Shown here: positions 39,726 through 47,074 of the stretch, in pieces | How positions within the stretch are numbered: the first letter of the stretch is position 1 | How the letters are laid out: each line of letters begins with the position of its first letter | Source of the DNA: an uncultured Oscillospiraceae bacterium | Lineage (GTDB): Bacteria > Bacillota > Clostridia > Oscillospirales > Ruminococcaceae | Length of the DNA: 49,012 nucleotides | Assembly: GCA_910587335.1 (NCBI GenBank) | Contig: CAJUMG010000004.1 | Coordinates: 74,549 to 123,560, forward strand | Reading direction: 5' to 3' | Position numbers and translations under genes: made by a program | The notes under the pieces: model-generated | What the model saw: only the letters and a program-made list of their open reading frames with translations | Told to the model about the DNA's origin: nothing | The model's database searches: none

Positions 39726-41057
39726 CTACCGCCCCGCACTTTCGCTCTTCCACTGACTTACGACCTGCTGGGTGACACTGTCCCACTCCAGATTTCCCTG
39801 GGCATATTGTAACAGCGCGCCGCCAAAATTGTCCTTAAAGGTCTGGCTGGGAAACAGCGTGAAATTCCAGGGGATATTCTGCGTCCCTTCCTGATTCATC
39901 CAGCGGGCAACCTCCTTCGCCAGTGGGTCGTCTGGGGATTCGCCGCTCGAAAAGGTATCAAACGGGGCGATAAACTTTAATTTTTCTGTTACGAATTTTT
40001 TGCCGGTATCAGAGGAAAAAAGCCAATAGATAAAGTCCGCCGCCAGTTTTTGTTTTTCTGGGCTGGCCTTGGCGTTGATGCAGAAAAAGTTTTCCGTACC
40101 GATGCAAAGACCCTGATTTTCCTCTCCGTCCACGCCGGTATAGATGGGCAAAAACTTGATATCCTCTTGTTTTACCGTATTGCCCTCCACCTCCTTGATG
40201 TCATTCCAGGCCCAATTGCCGTTTTGCACCATAGCGCACCTTCCCAGCGCGAATTCCGCCATGGAATCCATCACCTGCTTGGTTCCCAGGCGTTTTCGGT
40301 CGGTGGTGGAGTTAGCAAGGTAAAGATCGAAAATATTTCGAAAGTTTTGTCCATAGGAAAATTCGATTTCCTCTGTTCCCGAACCGGTCAGGTCCACCTG
40401 CTTTTCCTCCCATTCATAGGTGATGGGGATATTGGCCAAATGGGTATGCCAGCGCCAATCCTCTCCGGGCTTGAGCGAGGTACTGGCGAAGACTCCGTCG
40501 ATTCCCAGCTGCTCTTTTTTGGCGGTCATATCCTCCACCACCTCCCGCAGCTTGGAAAAGCTGTTTATTTCATCGACCGAAGCTGCCTTTGCTCCATCTA
40601 GAGCAAAATATTTTTGCATAATGGCATTGTTATAGATGATTCCGTACCCTTCCACCACATAGGGGATGCCGTATACCTTTCCCTCGCTGGTGATGGCCAG
40701 GCTTTTATCCGTCAGGTGCTGATACAGCTGGGTATCGCTTAAATCGGCGCAATAGTCCTTCCAGTTTAAATAGCCCAATGGGCCGTTGATCTGAAACAGG
40801 GTGGGTGCGTCCGATTTGGCCATTTCGGATTTGAGCGTCTGCTCATAGGTGCCGGAGGATGCTGTAACTACCCGCAGCGAAACGCCGGTTTCTTCCTTAT
40901 AGGCGCTGGCGATTTCATCGTAAAGGCTTGCCACCTCCGGTTTAAAATTCAGATAGTAGATCGATCCTTCCTTTGAGCTTTCTGTGCCGGGTCCGCTGCA
41001 CCCGACTGCCACAACAGCCAGACAAAAAGCGGCCACAAGTGCTGTCAGTCTTTTCAT
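39726..41057 (-). CDS. Lipoprotein sugar-binding protein of an ABC transporter
   Basis: A 443-residue CUT1 extracellular solute-binding protein. Signal peptide RLTALVAAFCLAVVAVGC ends in a lipobox Cys, giving a lipid-anchored receptor. Family text: EIASAYKEETGVSLRVVTAS, IPYVVEGYGIIYNNA and GRCAMVQNGNWAWNDI. A maltodextrin ligand is inferred from malQ/glgP downstream. ATG at 41055-41057 has AAGGAGG at six bases. The gene is first in the transporter-malQ-glgP series, and its leader contains a terminator-like hairpin. Confidence 0.93.
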   Translation of the reverse strand: MKRLTALVAAFCLAVVAVGCSGPGTESSKEGSIYYLNFKPEVASLYDEIASAYKEETGVSLRVVTASSGTYEQTLKSEMAKSDAPTLFQINGPLGYLNWKDYCADLSDTQLYQHLTDKSLAITSEGKVYGIPYVVEGYGIIYNNAIMQKYFALDGAKAASVDEINSFSKLREVVEDMTAKKEQLGIDGVFASTSLKPGEDWRWHTHLANIPITYEWEEKQVDLTGSGTEEIEFSYGQNFRNIFDLYLANSTTDRKRLGTKQVMDSMAEFALGRCAMVQNGNWAWNDIKEVEGNTVKQEDIKFLPIYTGVDGEENQGLCIGTENFFCINAKASPEKQKLAADFIYWLFSSDTGKKFVTEKLKFIAPFDTFSSGESPDDPLAKEVARWMNQEGTQNIPWNFTLFPSQTFKDNFGGALLQYAQGNLEWDSVTQQVVSQWKSESAGR

Positions 41058-41116
41058 AAACGTCCTCCTTTTTTGCACATTGGACAAAGTGTGTCCTTCT
41101 ACCGGTCTATCGTTTC

Positions 41117-41146
41117 AAAAAAGCCTGACGAAGACAGTCCGTCAGG
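41117..41146 (-). terminator. Terminator-like hairpin in the binding-protein leader (attenuator candidate)
   Basis: Minus strand: CCTGACG, nine-base loop, CGTCAGG, then CTTTTTT. No minus-strand gene ends upstream, so it would lie within the 5' leader, about 60 bases before the start codon. Confidence 0.5.
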
Positions 41147-41252
41147 ACAAAGCGCCGGTGATTTCAAAAAGTAGTATTTGTTTTTCTGCCGCTATTTATC
41201 CTGAAAAACAATCCTTCATTTTACAAAATACGTTTTATCCCGCCCAAAATTC

Positions 41253-41261
41253 TGCTATAAT
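41253..41261 (+). promoter_or_regulatory. Extended -10 promoter for the small coiled-coil gene
   Basis: TGC-TATAAT on the plus strand (TATAAT 41256-41261). The -35 position (TTTTAT) is weak. It is about 120 bases ahead of the ATG. Confidence 0.5.
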
Positions 41262-41379
41262 GGTTATAAAGCTTGACTATTTTTTACAGGTGCGGGTAGA
41301 AGCATTGATTCAAAGCCATGCAGGTATTTTATTGGGATGCGCTGCCATGCAAAAAGAGCGAGAAAAAGGAGGAGCGTAT

Positions 41380-41829
41380 ATGTACATATCGCCCATGCAC
41401 GAACAGCCGGCGCTGGCCGGTGACAAGGAGGAACAGATTCTTTTAGAGCAGATTGCACAAAACAGTCAATTGATCGTTCAAACCGAACAAAAGCGGCTTT
41501 TGCTTTCCAAAATCCAGCTGGGGCTGACAGCGTTTCTGGCTGGATGCGTTCTTTTGGCGCTGCTTTTATGGGGGCCGGGACTACACCGCGCTCTGCAAAG
41601 GGCCGATCAGGTATTCGACAACCTGGAATCGCTGAGCTCTCAGCTGGCCGAAGCGGATATTTCCGGTTTACTGGCTGGTATCGATCAGTTGGCACAGATC
41701 GATCAAAGCAGTTTAAAGGCGATGGAAAAAGCCGCGGAGCTTTTGGAAAAAATTGACGCGGACCGTTTAAACGAGGCCATTTCCGATTTACAAAAAGCGA
41801 TGGCGCCGCTGGCCAAGCTGTTTGGTTAA
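41380..41829 (+). CDS. Unknown small membrane-anchored coiled-coil protein
   Basis: A 149-residue protein I cannot place in a family. An amphipathic N-terminal part with two or three heptads (KEEQILLEQIAQNSQLIVQT) precedes one membrane helix (LGLTAFLAGCVLLALLLW, about 48-66). The C-terminal half is a long amphipathic helical region with repeated Asp-Ile/Leu pairs (ADISGLLAGIDQLAQIDQSS). ATG at 41380 has AAAGGAGG six bases upstream; the open frame starts further up (40984) but lacks signals. It is the first plus-strand gene and is followed by the Spo0A-like gene after 362 bases. Confidence 0.7.
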   Translation: MYISPMHEQPALAGDKEEQILLEQIAQNSQLIVQTEQKRLLLSKIQLGLTAFLAGCVLLALLLWGPGLHRALQRADQVFDNLESLSSQLAEADISGLLAGIDQLAQIDQSSLKAMEKAAELLEKIDADRLNEAISDLQKAMAPLAKLFG

Positions 41830-41964
41830 TGCAAGCTTTGTTCAGACTAAAATGGGAATCGACCGAAATGAGGCAAGACCTTTTCTTGTAAAGCGGCGTG
41901 TAAGGCTCAGCTACTCACTAGGTAGAGGGTAGAAATGGTGGGAGTTTTAGAGCATATTGGAGCC

Positions 41965-41996
41965 ATAATATTTTTTATTGATTAAAAAAATATTAT
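41965..41996. repeat. A+T-rich inverted repeat
   Basis: ATAATATTTTTT and AAAAAATATTAT, perfect 12-base arms with an eight-base centre. Could act as a weak bidirectional terminator or as a promoter-proximal A-tract element. Confidence 0.5.
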
Positions 41997-42023
41997 ATTG
42001 TACAGACTTTTTTGGCTCATTTA

Positions 42024-42032
42024 TGTTATAAT
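42024..42032 (+). promoter_or_regulatory. Extended -10 promoter for the Spo0A-like gene
   Basis: TGT-TATAAT on the plus strand (TATAAT 42027-42032). No strong -35. Confidence 0.5.
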
Positions 42033-42191
42033 AGAATAACCAGAAGAGGAAAAGTTCCATACTCTATCTGGCAAAAGCCCGGTAAAGTATGGACTGGAAA
42101 GCTCTGATTGCTGTGAGAATTCCAGCTAAAATACAGAAAAGCAGAAGGAAGAGAAGCGGGATTGGCATCATACTATTTGGAGGTAGTGTAG

Positions 42192-42977
42192 TTGCCACAG
42201 GAAAGAAAAATTTTGGTTGCGGACAATGACCAGGAGTTTTTACTATCTTGTCAATATGCTTTTTCCATCCTGGGTATGCAGACAATTTTCGTACCGAAAC
42301 ACGGACAGATGCTATTGGACGCGATTAGAAAAGAGCGGCCCGATTTAGTCATCTGTCCCATTTTTATGGCCTATTGCGATGCGGTTCAGATTATGGAGAA
42401 GCTGCGCGCGGATAAGACGGCGTTTTGTCCGGATTTTATAGCGCTTTCCTCATCTGACAATGAACTTCTGTTCGATCATTTTTTGTCCTCCGGCGGCGCT
42501 TATGTATTTATTAAGCCTTTGGACAGCACCGTTCTGGCCGAGCGCGTTTACCGTTATCTGGAAAGGCAGGATCAGAAAAACCATCTTTGCCATCTCAATT
42601 TTTCGGCGCCACCGGACGTTTCATGCAAGGCAGCAGAGCTTTTGACCGTAATCGGCGTGCCAGCCCATTTGACGGGATATCATTATCTCAAGCTGGGATT
42701 GACGCTGCTTTTTGAAAATCCGACGCGTTTTTCTTACGGCACCAAAGGGCTTTACCATGCCATTGCGGAAAGCACCCACAGCAGTTACCGTTGTGTGGAA
42801 CGAAATATCCGTACAGCAGTGGAGGCGGCCTTTGACCGAGGCGACTGGGAAATTCTTGCCAAATTCTTCGGTTCCTCTATCAGTCGGAAAACCGGAAAGC
42901 CAAGCAATGTCCAATTTATCGCCACCTTATACGAATATCTGTCCCGAAAAAGCACAGTCCAATGTGTGAACCGATAA
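42192..42977 (+). CDS. Spo0A-like regulator with a degenerate receiver domain
   Basis: A 261-residue protein with a receiver-like domain (about 5-125) and a Spo0A C-terminal DNA-binding domain (about 145-255). The DNA-binding part matches Spo0A closely: LTVIGVPAHLTGYHYLKLGL, RCVERNIRTAVEAAFDRGDW and FFGSSISRKTGKPSNVQFIA. The receiver keeps Asp11 and the conserved Lys in FIKPLD, but the phospho-acceptor Asp of Spo0A (VLDIIM) aligns with Pro56 in VICPIFM. It therefore should not be activated by the usual aspartyl phosphorylation. The start is a TTG at 42192-42194, eight bases after GGAGG. It is either a paralog of Spo0A or this lineage's diverged form. Confidence 0.85.
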   Translation: MPQERKILVADNDQEFLLSCQYAFSILGMQTIFVPKHGQMLLDAIRKERPDLVICPIFMAYCDAVQIMEKLRADKTAFCPDFIALSSSDNELLFDHFLSSGGAYVFIKPLDSTVLAERVYRYLERQDQKNHLCHLNFSAPPDVSCKAAELLTVIGVPAHLTGYHYLKLGLTLLFENPTRFSYGTKGLYHAIAESTHSSYRCVERNIRTAVEAAFDRGDWEILAKFFGSSISRKTGKPSNVQFIATLYEYLSRKSTVQCVNR

Positions 42978-43145
42978 GGGGACTTAAAAACGATTTACAA
43001 ACTTTTCATAAAATGGATTCGGTTCGTTTTCATTTTCCTCACGAATTATCTATATCCATTCGGTATACTAAAAACTGTTCGGTGGTCCTGGTAAAGCCTA
43101 GTGCCAGGCAGCGAGATTTACGAAATTTTTCATTAACCTCCTCTG

Positions 43146-43177
43146 AAAAAATAGCCGCTTTCTGCGGCTATTTTTTT
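43146..43177 (+). terminator. Terminator upstream of lysS
   Basis: Plus strand: AAAATAGCCGC, loop TTTCT, GCGGCTA, then seven T. It is about 170 bases past the Spo0A-like gene. Confidence 0.85.
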
Positions 43178-43225
43178 GCGCATCTGCCCACCTTCATGAT
43201 CTGGCGCGGCTATTTTTTGCGCATC
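43164..43225 (+). repeat. Direct repeat of the terminator 3' half
   Basis: GCGGCTA-T(n)-GCGCATC occurs at 43164-43184 (seven T after the A) and at 43206-43225 (six T after the A), separated by 21 bases. It looks like a local duplication. Confidence 0.6.
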
Positions 43226-43250
43226 CCACAGCTTTTTTGCTCTCCCCTTC

Positions 43251-43280
43251 TTTACAGGCGGCGGAAAGTTATGTTAGAAT
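43251..43280 (+). promoter_or_regulatory. lysS promoter
   Basis: TTTACA (43251-43256), 18-base spacer, TAGAAT (43275-43280) with TGT extension. Confidence 0.65.
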
Positions 43281-43326
43281 ACAAAGTATTATAAAAATGC
43301 TCTAAACATATTAGGAGGTCAGAAAA

Positions 43327-44826
43327 ATGGACGAGCAGAACACGGCGCGGCAGCCCGAAGCGGAACTGTCCGAAATCCTACAGGTCCGGCGGGAAAAGCT
43401 GTCCGCATTGCGGCAGGCCGGACGGGATCCCTTTGTGGAAACCACTTATGATGTGGACGCTTACGCAAAAGACATCAACGATAACTTTGACGGGTATGAA
43501 GGGAAACAGGTTTCCGTCGCCGGGCGGATTCTGTCCAAACGGGGCATGGGAAAATCTGGATTTATCGATATCCAGGACAACAGCGGACGTATTCAATCTT
43601 ATGTCCAGAAGGACCGTTTGGGAGACGAAGAGTACGAATGGTTTAAAAAATATGATATCGGCGATATTATCGGCATTAAAGGCGAAGTATTCCGCACCCA
43701 AAAAGGACAAATATCCATTCGTGCCCATCAGGTGAAGCTGCTTTCCAAATCGCTGCTTCCGCTACCGGAAAAATGGCATGGGTTAAAGGACACCGAGCTG
43801 CGGTACCGTCAGCGGTATGTAGATTTGATCGTCAACCCAGAGGTAAAAAAAGCGTTTGTCATGCGCTCTCAGTTTATTCGGCACATGCGTCGTTATCTGG
43901 ACGAACGGGGCTATATCGAGGTGGAAACGCCGGTGCTCAGCACCATTGTTGGCGGCGCGGCGGCGCGGCCGTTCATCACCCACCACAACACGCTGGATTT
44001 GGACATGTATATGCGAATTGCCACCGAGCTGCCTTTAAAGCGGTTGATTGTCGGCGGAATGGACCGGGTATATGAAATCGGCCGTCTCTTCCGCAACGAG
44101 GGAATAGATACCAAGCACAATCCGGAATTTACAACGATAGAGCTCTATCAGGCTTATGCCGACTTCCACACCATGATGGATATCGCCGAAGACATTCTTT
44201 CCTCCGCCGCGATGGAGCTGCACGGCACCTATCAGCTACAGTGGTTAGGAGAAACGGTAGATCTGACCCCGGGCTGGCGCCGGCTGACCATGGCAGAGGC
44301 GGTTAAAGAGTACACCGGCGTGGACTTTGGCGCGATTTCCGACGACGCCAAAGCGGTAGAAGCGGCTGAATCTATCGGCGTTTCGTTGCCGGAAGCGGCG
44401 GAAAAGACCTGGGGCAACGCGCTGTACGCCTGCTTTGACCAGAAGGTGGAGGAAAAGCTGATTCAGCCGACCTTTATCACCATGTATCCGGTGGAGGTTT
44501 CTCCGCTGACCAAGCGCAGCCCAAAGGATCCCCGTCTGACCGAACGGTTTGAGCTGTTCATCTGCCACAGCGAGATGGCCAACGCCTATTCGGAGCTGAA
44601 CGATCCCATTGATCAGCGGTATCGTTTTGAAAAGCAGCTGGAGCAGCGGGAACGGGGCGATGATGAGACCGAAATGCTGGATGAGGATTTCCTCACCGCT
44701 ATGGAATACGGTATGCCGCCTACCGGCGGCATGGGCATGGGCATCGACCGCTGTGTGATGCTTTTGACCGGGTCCGACAGCATACGAGATGTTCTTTTGT
44801 TCCCCACCATGAAGCCGTTGGATTAA
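43327..44826 (+). CDS. lysS: Lysyl-tRNA synthetase, class II
   Basis: A 499-residue class II LysRS that charges tRNA-Lys. An OB-fold anticodon domain (about 50-160, VSVAGRILSKRGMGKSGFID) precedes the catalytic core. Motif 1 region RYLDERGYIEVETPVL, motif 2 LFRNEGIDTKHNPEFTTIE, and motif 3 PPTGGMGMGIDRCVMLLTG are complete. Length is standard. ATG with AGGAGG nine bases upstream. It stands alone between its own promoter and terminator. Confidence 0.98.
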   Translation: MDEQNTARQPEAELSEILQVRREKLSALRQAGRDPFVETTYDVDAYAKDINDNFDGYEGKQVSVAGRILSKRGMGKSGFIDIQDNSGRIQSYVQKDRLGDEEYEWFKKYDIGDIIGIKGEVFRTQKGQISIRAHQVKLLSKSLLPLPEKWHGLKDTELRYRQRYVDLIVNPEVKKAFVMRSQFIRHMRRYLDERGYIEVETPVLSTIVGGAAARPFITHHNTLDLDMYMRIATELPLKRLIVGGMDRVYEIGRLFRNEGIDTKHNPEFTTIELYQAYADFHTMMDIAEDILSSAAMELHGTYQLQWLGETVDLTPGWRRLTMAEAVKEYTGVDFGAISDDAKAVEAAESIGVSLPEAAEKTWGNALYACFDQKVEEKLIQPTFITMYPVEVSPLTKRSPKDPRLTERFELFICHSEMANAYSELNDPIDQRYRFEKQLEQRERGDDETEMLDEDFLTAMEYGMPPTGGMGMGIDRCVMLLTGSDSIRDVLLFPTMKPLD

Positions 44827-44837
44827 ATACAATTTTT

Positions 44838-44876
44838 AAGCCTGTATATCCTAAAAATATACAGGCTTTTATTTTT
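44838..44876 (+). terminator. Terminator after lysS
   Basis: AAGCCTGTATAT pairs with ATATACAGGCTT, followed by TTATTTTT; 12 bases past the lysS stop. Confidence 0.9.
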
Positions 44877-44909
44877 GGGCCGTTCGGGTCCATTTTTATG
44901 GAAAACCCA

Positions 44910-44986
44910 GTGCTTTATGAAGGCAAAACGGCTTCCGCCGATACATAAAGCACAATCGTCGGCCTGTGGCAGTTGTTATGGCCACA
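44910..44986 (+). repeat. Two inverted repeats with a competing pairing
   Basis: GTGCTTTATG (44910-44919) faces CATAAAGCAC (44944-44953), ten perfect base pairs around 24 bases. TGTGGC (44965-44970) faces GCCACA (44981-44986). A third pairing, CCGCCGAT (44935-44942) with ATCGTCGG (44955-44962), seven of eight, excludes the first stem. Confidence 0.45.
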
Positions 44987-45159
44987 TTTTCACTCTGCTT
45001 ACTGTATGCCGAAATGACAACTGGAAAAAATAGGGCTGCAATAGAAATTTTAATCCTAAAATTTTCTGGCAATCCTATCTAAAAAGTGCTGCTGTTTTCG
45101 TATTGGCATCTAACCGTCAAAACCGTTTTCCTTTTATGGAAAGGGAACAGAAAGGAAGG

Positions 45160-46914
45160 ATGATTCTGGATATTTTTAACCTTCTGACCATGCTTGGAGG
45201 ACTGAGTCTATTTTTATTTGGCATGAACGTGATGGGACAGGCTTTAGAGCGCCGGGCAGGCGGAAAGTTCCGCTCCATGCTTGGAAAATTCACCACCGGA
45301 AGAGCGGCAGGACTTTTGACCGGTCTTGCTGTAACGGCGGTGATTCAAAGCTCTTCCGCTACAACGGTCATGGTTGTAGGCTTTGTCAACTCCGGTATTA
45401 TGACGCTTCGGCAGGCGATCAATGTGATTATGGGCGCCAATGTTGGAACGACGGTTACGGCCTGGATTCTCAGCCTTTCGGGGATTGACAGCGGCAATTT
45501 ATTTGTTCAGCTTTTAAAACCGGCATCCTTTACGCCAGTTCTGGCACTGGCTGGCATTGTTCTTTATCTTTTTTGCAAAGGCGGAAAGAAAAAGGACACC
45601 GGCCTGATCTTATTGGGTTTTGCGACCCTGATGTTCGGCATGGAGACCATGTCGGACGCTGTATCCGGATTGGGGGACATGCCCTCTTTTCAAAGGCTGT
45701 TCCTCCTGTTTCAAAACCCGATTCTCGGCGTATTGGCCGGAGCGATTCTGACGGCAGTTATTCAGTCCAGCTCCGCTTCGGTGGGCATTTTACAGGTATT
45801 GGCGGTAACCGGGCAAATTACCTATGGTGCGTCGATTCCCATTATAATGGGACAAAATATCGGCACCTGCGTCACGGCGATGCTCTCCTCTGTCGGCGCC
45901 AACAAAAACGCCAAGCGGGCCGCTTTGGTTCATCTGTCCTTCAACACTATCGGGACTTTGGTTTGGCTGGCAGTATTCCTTTTGATCCAGACTATCTGGC
46001 AGCCGCCGCTTTTTAGTACATCCGCTTCCCTTTGGGGAATTGCGGCGGCCCATTCGGTTTTCAACATTCTATGTACCCTTTTAATGCTCCCTCTCTCTGG
46101 ATTTTTGGAAAAGTTTGTGACTAAAATTGTTCCGGACGCCAAAAAGCCGGAAGCCTATACAGAGCTGGACGAACGGTTGCTAGCGACCCCGCTGGCAGCG
46201 TTGGAGCGCTGCCACGCACTTACTGTGGATATGGCCAGAATCGCCGCGGACGCGATGAAGGAGGGGATCCGCGCTTTGCGGGACTATTCGCCACAGTTAG
46301 CCTCCTCCGTTCGGGAGAAGGAGGAGAAGACCGATCATTACGAAGATATTCTCAGCACCTATTTGGTAAAACTAAGCGCGAAGCAGCTCAGCGAATCGAG
46401 CAGCGCCCAGGAGGCACAGCTACTAAAAATTATTGGAGATTTTGAGCGGATTGCCGACCATGCGGTCAATTTACTGGAATCCGCAGAGGAGATGCGGGAC
46501 AAGGATGTTACCCTCACCGGCGCCGCTTTGTCCGAATGGAAGGTACTCTCCGCAGCGGTAAGCGAGATAATGGATTTGGCCTTGACAGCCTTTTTGGACA
46601 ACGATCTGGAATCGGCCTTTATGGCGGAGCCTTTAGAGCAGCTAATTGATCGTTTAAAAGAACAGCTGCGCACCCGCCACATCCTACGGTTACAACGGGC
46701 GGAATGCTCTATCAGCGCCGGGTTTGTCTGGTCCGATCTGCTGACCGATTTAGAGCGGATCGCCGACCACTGCTCGAACATTGCCGCATGTGTGATTGAC
46801 ATTTCCCGCAACAACATGAATTTGCACCAGTCTTTACGCGAAATTCGAAACGGGGGCCAAGAATTTACCCAAAGATTTCAGGCATTTGCCAAGAAATACG
46901 CCATCCAAGAGTAA
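45160..46914 (+). CDS. Na+/phosphate-cotransporter family protein with PhoU-like C-terminal domain
   Basis: A 584-residue membrane protein of the NptA/PNaS family. Two inverted repeats carry the QSSSAT and QSSSAS signatures (LAVTAVIQSSSATTVMVVGF; ILTAVIQSSSASVGILQVL) and the paired IMGANVGTTVTA and IMGQNIGTCVTA. A PhoU-like helical domain fills about 340-580 (IGDFERIADHAVNLLESAEE; DLERIADHCSNIAACV). It likely moves phosphate, perhaps outward to prevent overload; in other Firmicutes related YjbB-type proteins have been linked to phosphate efflux or c-di-AMP control. I chose ATG 45160 (MILDIFNLLTMLGGL), the family-like N-terminus, with AAAGGA close upstream. ATG 45136 and TTG 45103 are open alternatives without ribosome sites. 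Confidence 0.9.
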   Translation: MILDIFNLLTMLGGLSLFLFGMNVMGQALERRAGGKFRSMLGKFTTGRAAGLLTGLAVTAVIQSSSATTVMVVGFVNSGIMTLRQAINVIMGANVGTTVTAWILSLSGIDSGNLFVQLLKPASFTPVLALAGIVLYLFCKGGKKKDTGLILLGFATLMFGMETMSDAVSGLGDMPSFQRLFLLFQNPILGVLAGAILTAVIQSSSASVGILQVLAVTGQITYGASIPIIMGQNIGTCVTAMLSSVGANKNAKRAALVHLSFNTIGTLVWLAVFLLIQTIWQPPLFSTSASLWGIAAAHSVFNILCTLLMLPLSGFLEKFVTKIVPDAKKPEAYTELDERLLATPLAALERCHALTVDMARIAADAMKEGIRALRDYSPQLASSVREKEEKTDHYEDILSTYLVKLSAKQLSESSSAQEAQLLKIIGDFERIADHAVNLLESAEEMRDKDVTLTGAALSEWKVLSAAVSEIMDLALTAFLDNDLESAFMAEPLEQLIDRLKEQLRTRHILRLQRAECSISAGFVWSDLLTDLERIADHCSNIAACVIDISRNNMNLHQSLREIRNGGQEFTQRFQAFAKKYAIQE

Positions 46915-46920
46915 CGGGAA

Positions 46921-46958
46921 AAAAAGCGGCGGACAAAAATGTCCCCCGCTCTTTTTTT
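46921..46958. terminator. Terminator between the cotransporter gene and hsdS
   Basis: AGCGG-C-GGACA, loop AAAA, TGTCC-CC-CGCT with T runs on both strands. It can serve the plus-strand cotransporter gene (seven bases past its stop) and the minus-strand hsdS. Confidence 0.85.
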
Positions 46959-47074
46959 GCAGCAAAGCGTTTCACCGTCTTTTAAGGCCGCTGGCCCATA
47001 CCGCCTTCCAGGGTGATTGGTTGCATGTCGTGGATATTTCCCGGCAGAGGACGGAGCATGGACCGCAAGGAGCT

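Larger units (their letters stand above)
41058..41379. other. Divergent intergenic region between binding-protein gene and plus-strand genes
   Basis: Contains the terminator-like hairpin at 41117-41146 on the minus strand and an extended -10 promoter at 41253-41261 on the plus strand. A minus-strand promoter must lie here, but none was convincing. Confidence 0.5.
41830..42191 (+). other. Intergenic region before the Spo0A-like gene
   Basis: Contains a 12-bp A+T inverted repeat (41965-41996), an extended -10 (42024-42032), and a small leader hairpin CCATACT/AGTATGG (about 42057-42092). A 46-codon ORF from 42089 overlaps the next gene but has only a weak ribosome site; I do not call it. Confidence 0.5.
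42978..43326 (+). other. Intergenic region between the Spo0A-like gene and lysS
   Basis: Holds a terminator (43146-43177), a 20-bp direct repeat of its 3' half (43164-43225) and the lysS promoter (43251-43280). The first 165 bases hold nothing I recognise except a short CCTGG/CCAGG hairpin near 43090. Confidence 0.5.
44827..45159 (+). other. Structured intergenic region ahead of the phosphate-cotransporter gene
   Basis: After the lysS terminator come the inverted repeats of 44910-44986 and then about 170 A+T-rich bases with no recognisable gene. No clear sigma-A promoter was identified. Confidence 0.5.

Noticed and set aside
42089..42229. 46-codon plus-strand ORF before the Spo0A-like gene
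   Set aside because: Weak ribosome site, overlaps the real start region, and the basic sequence resembles no family.
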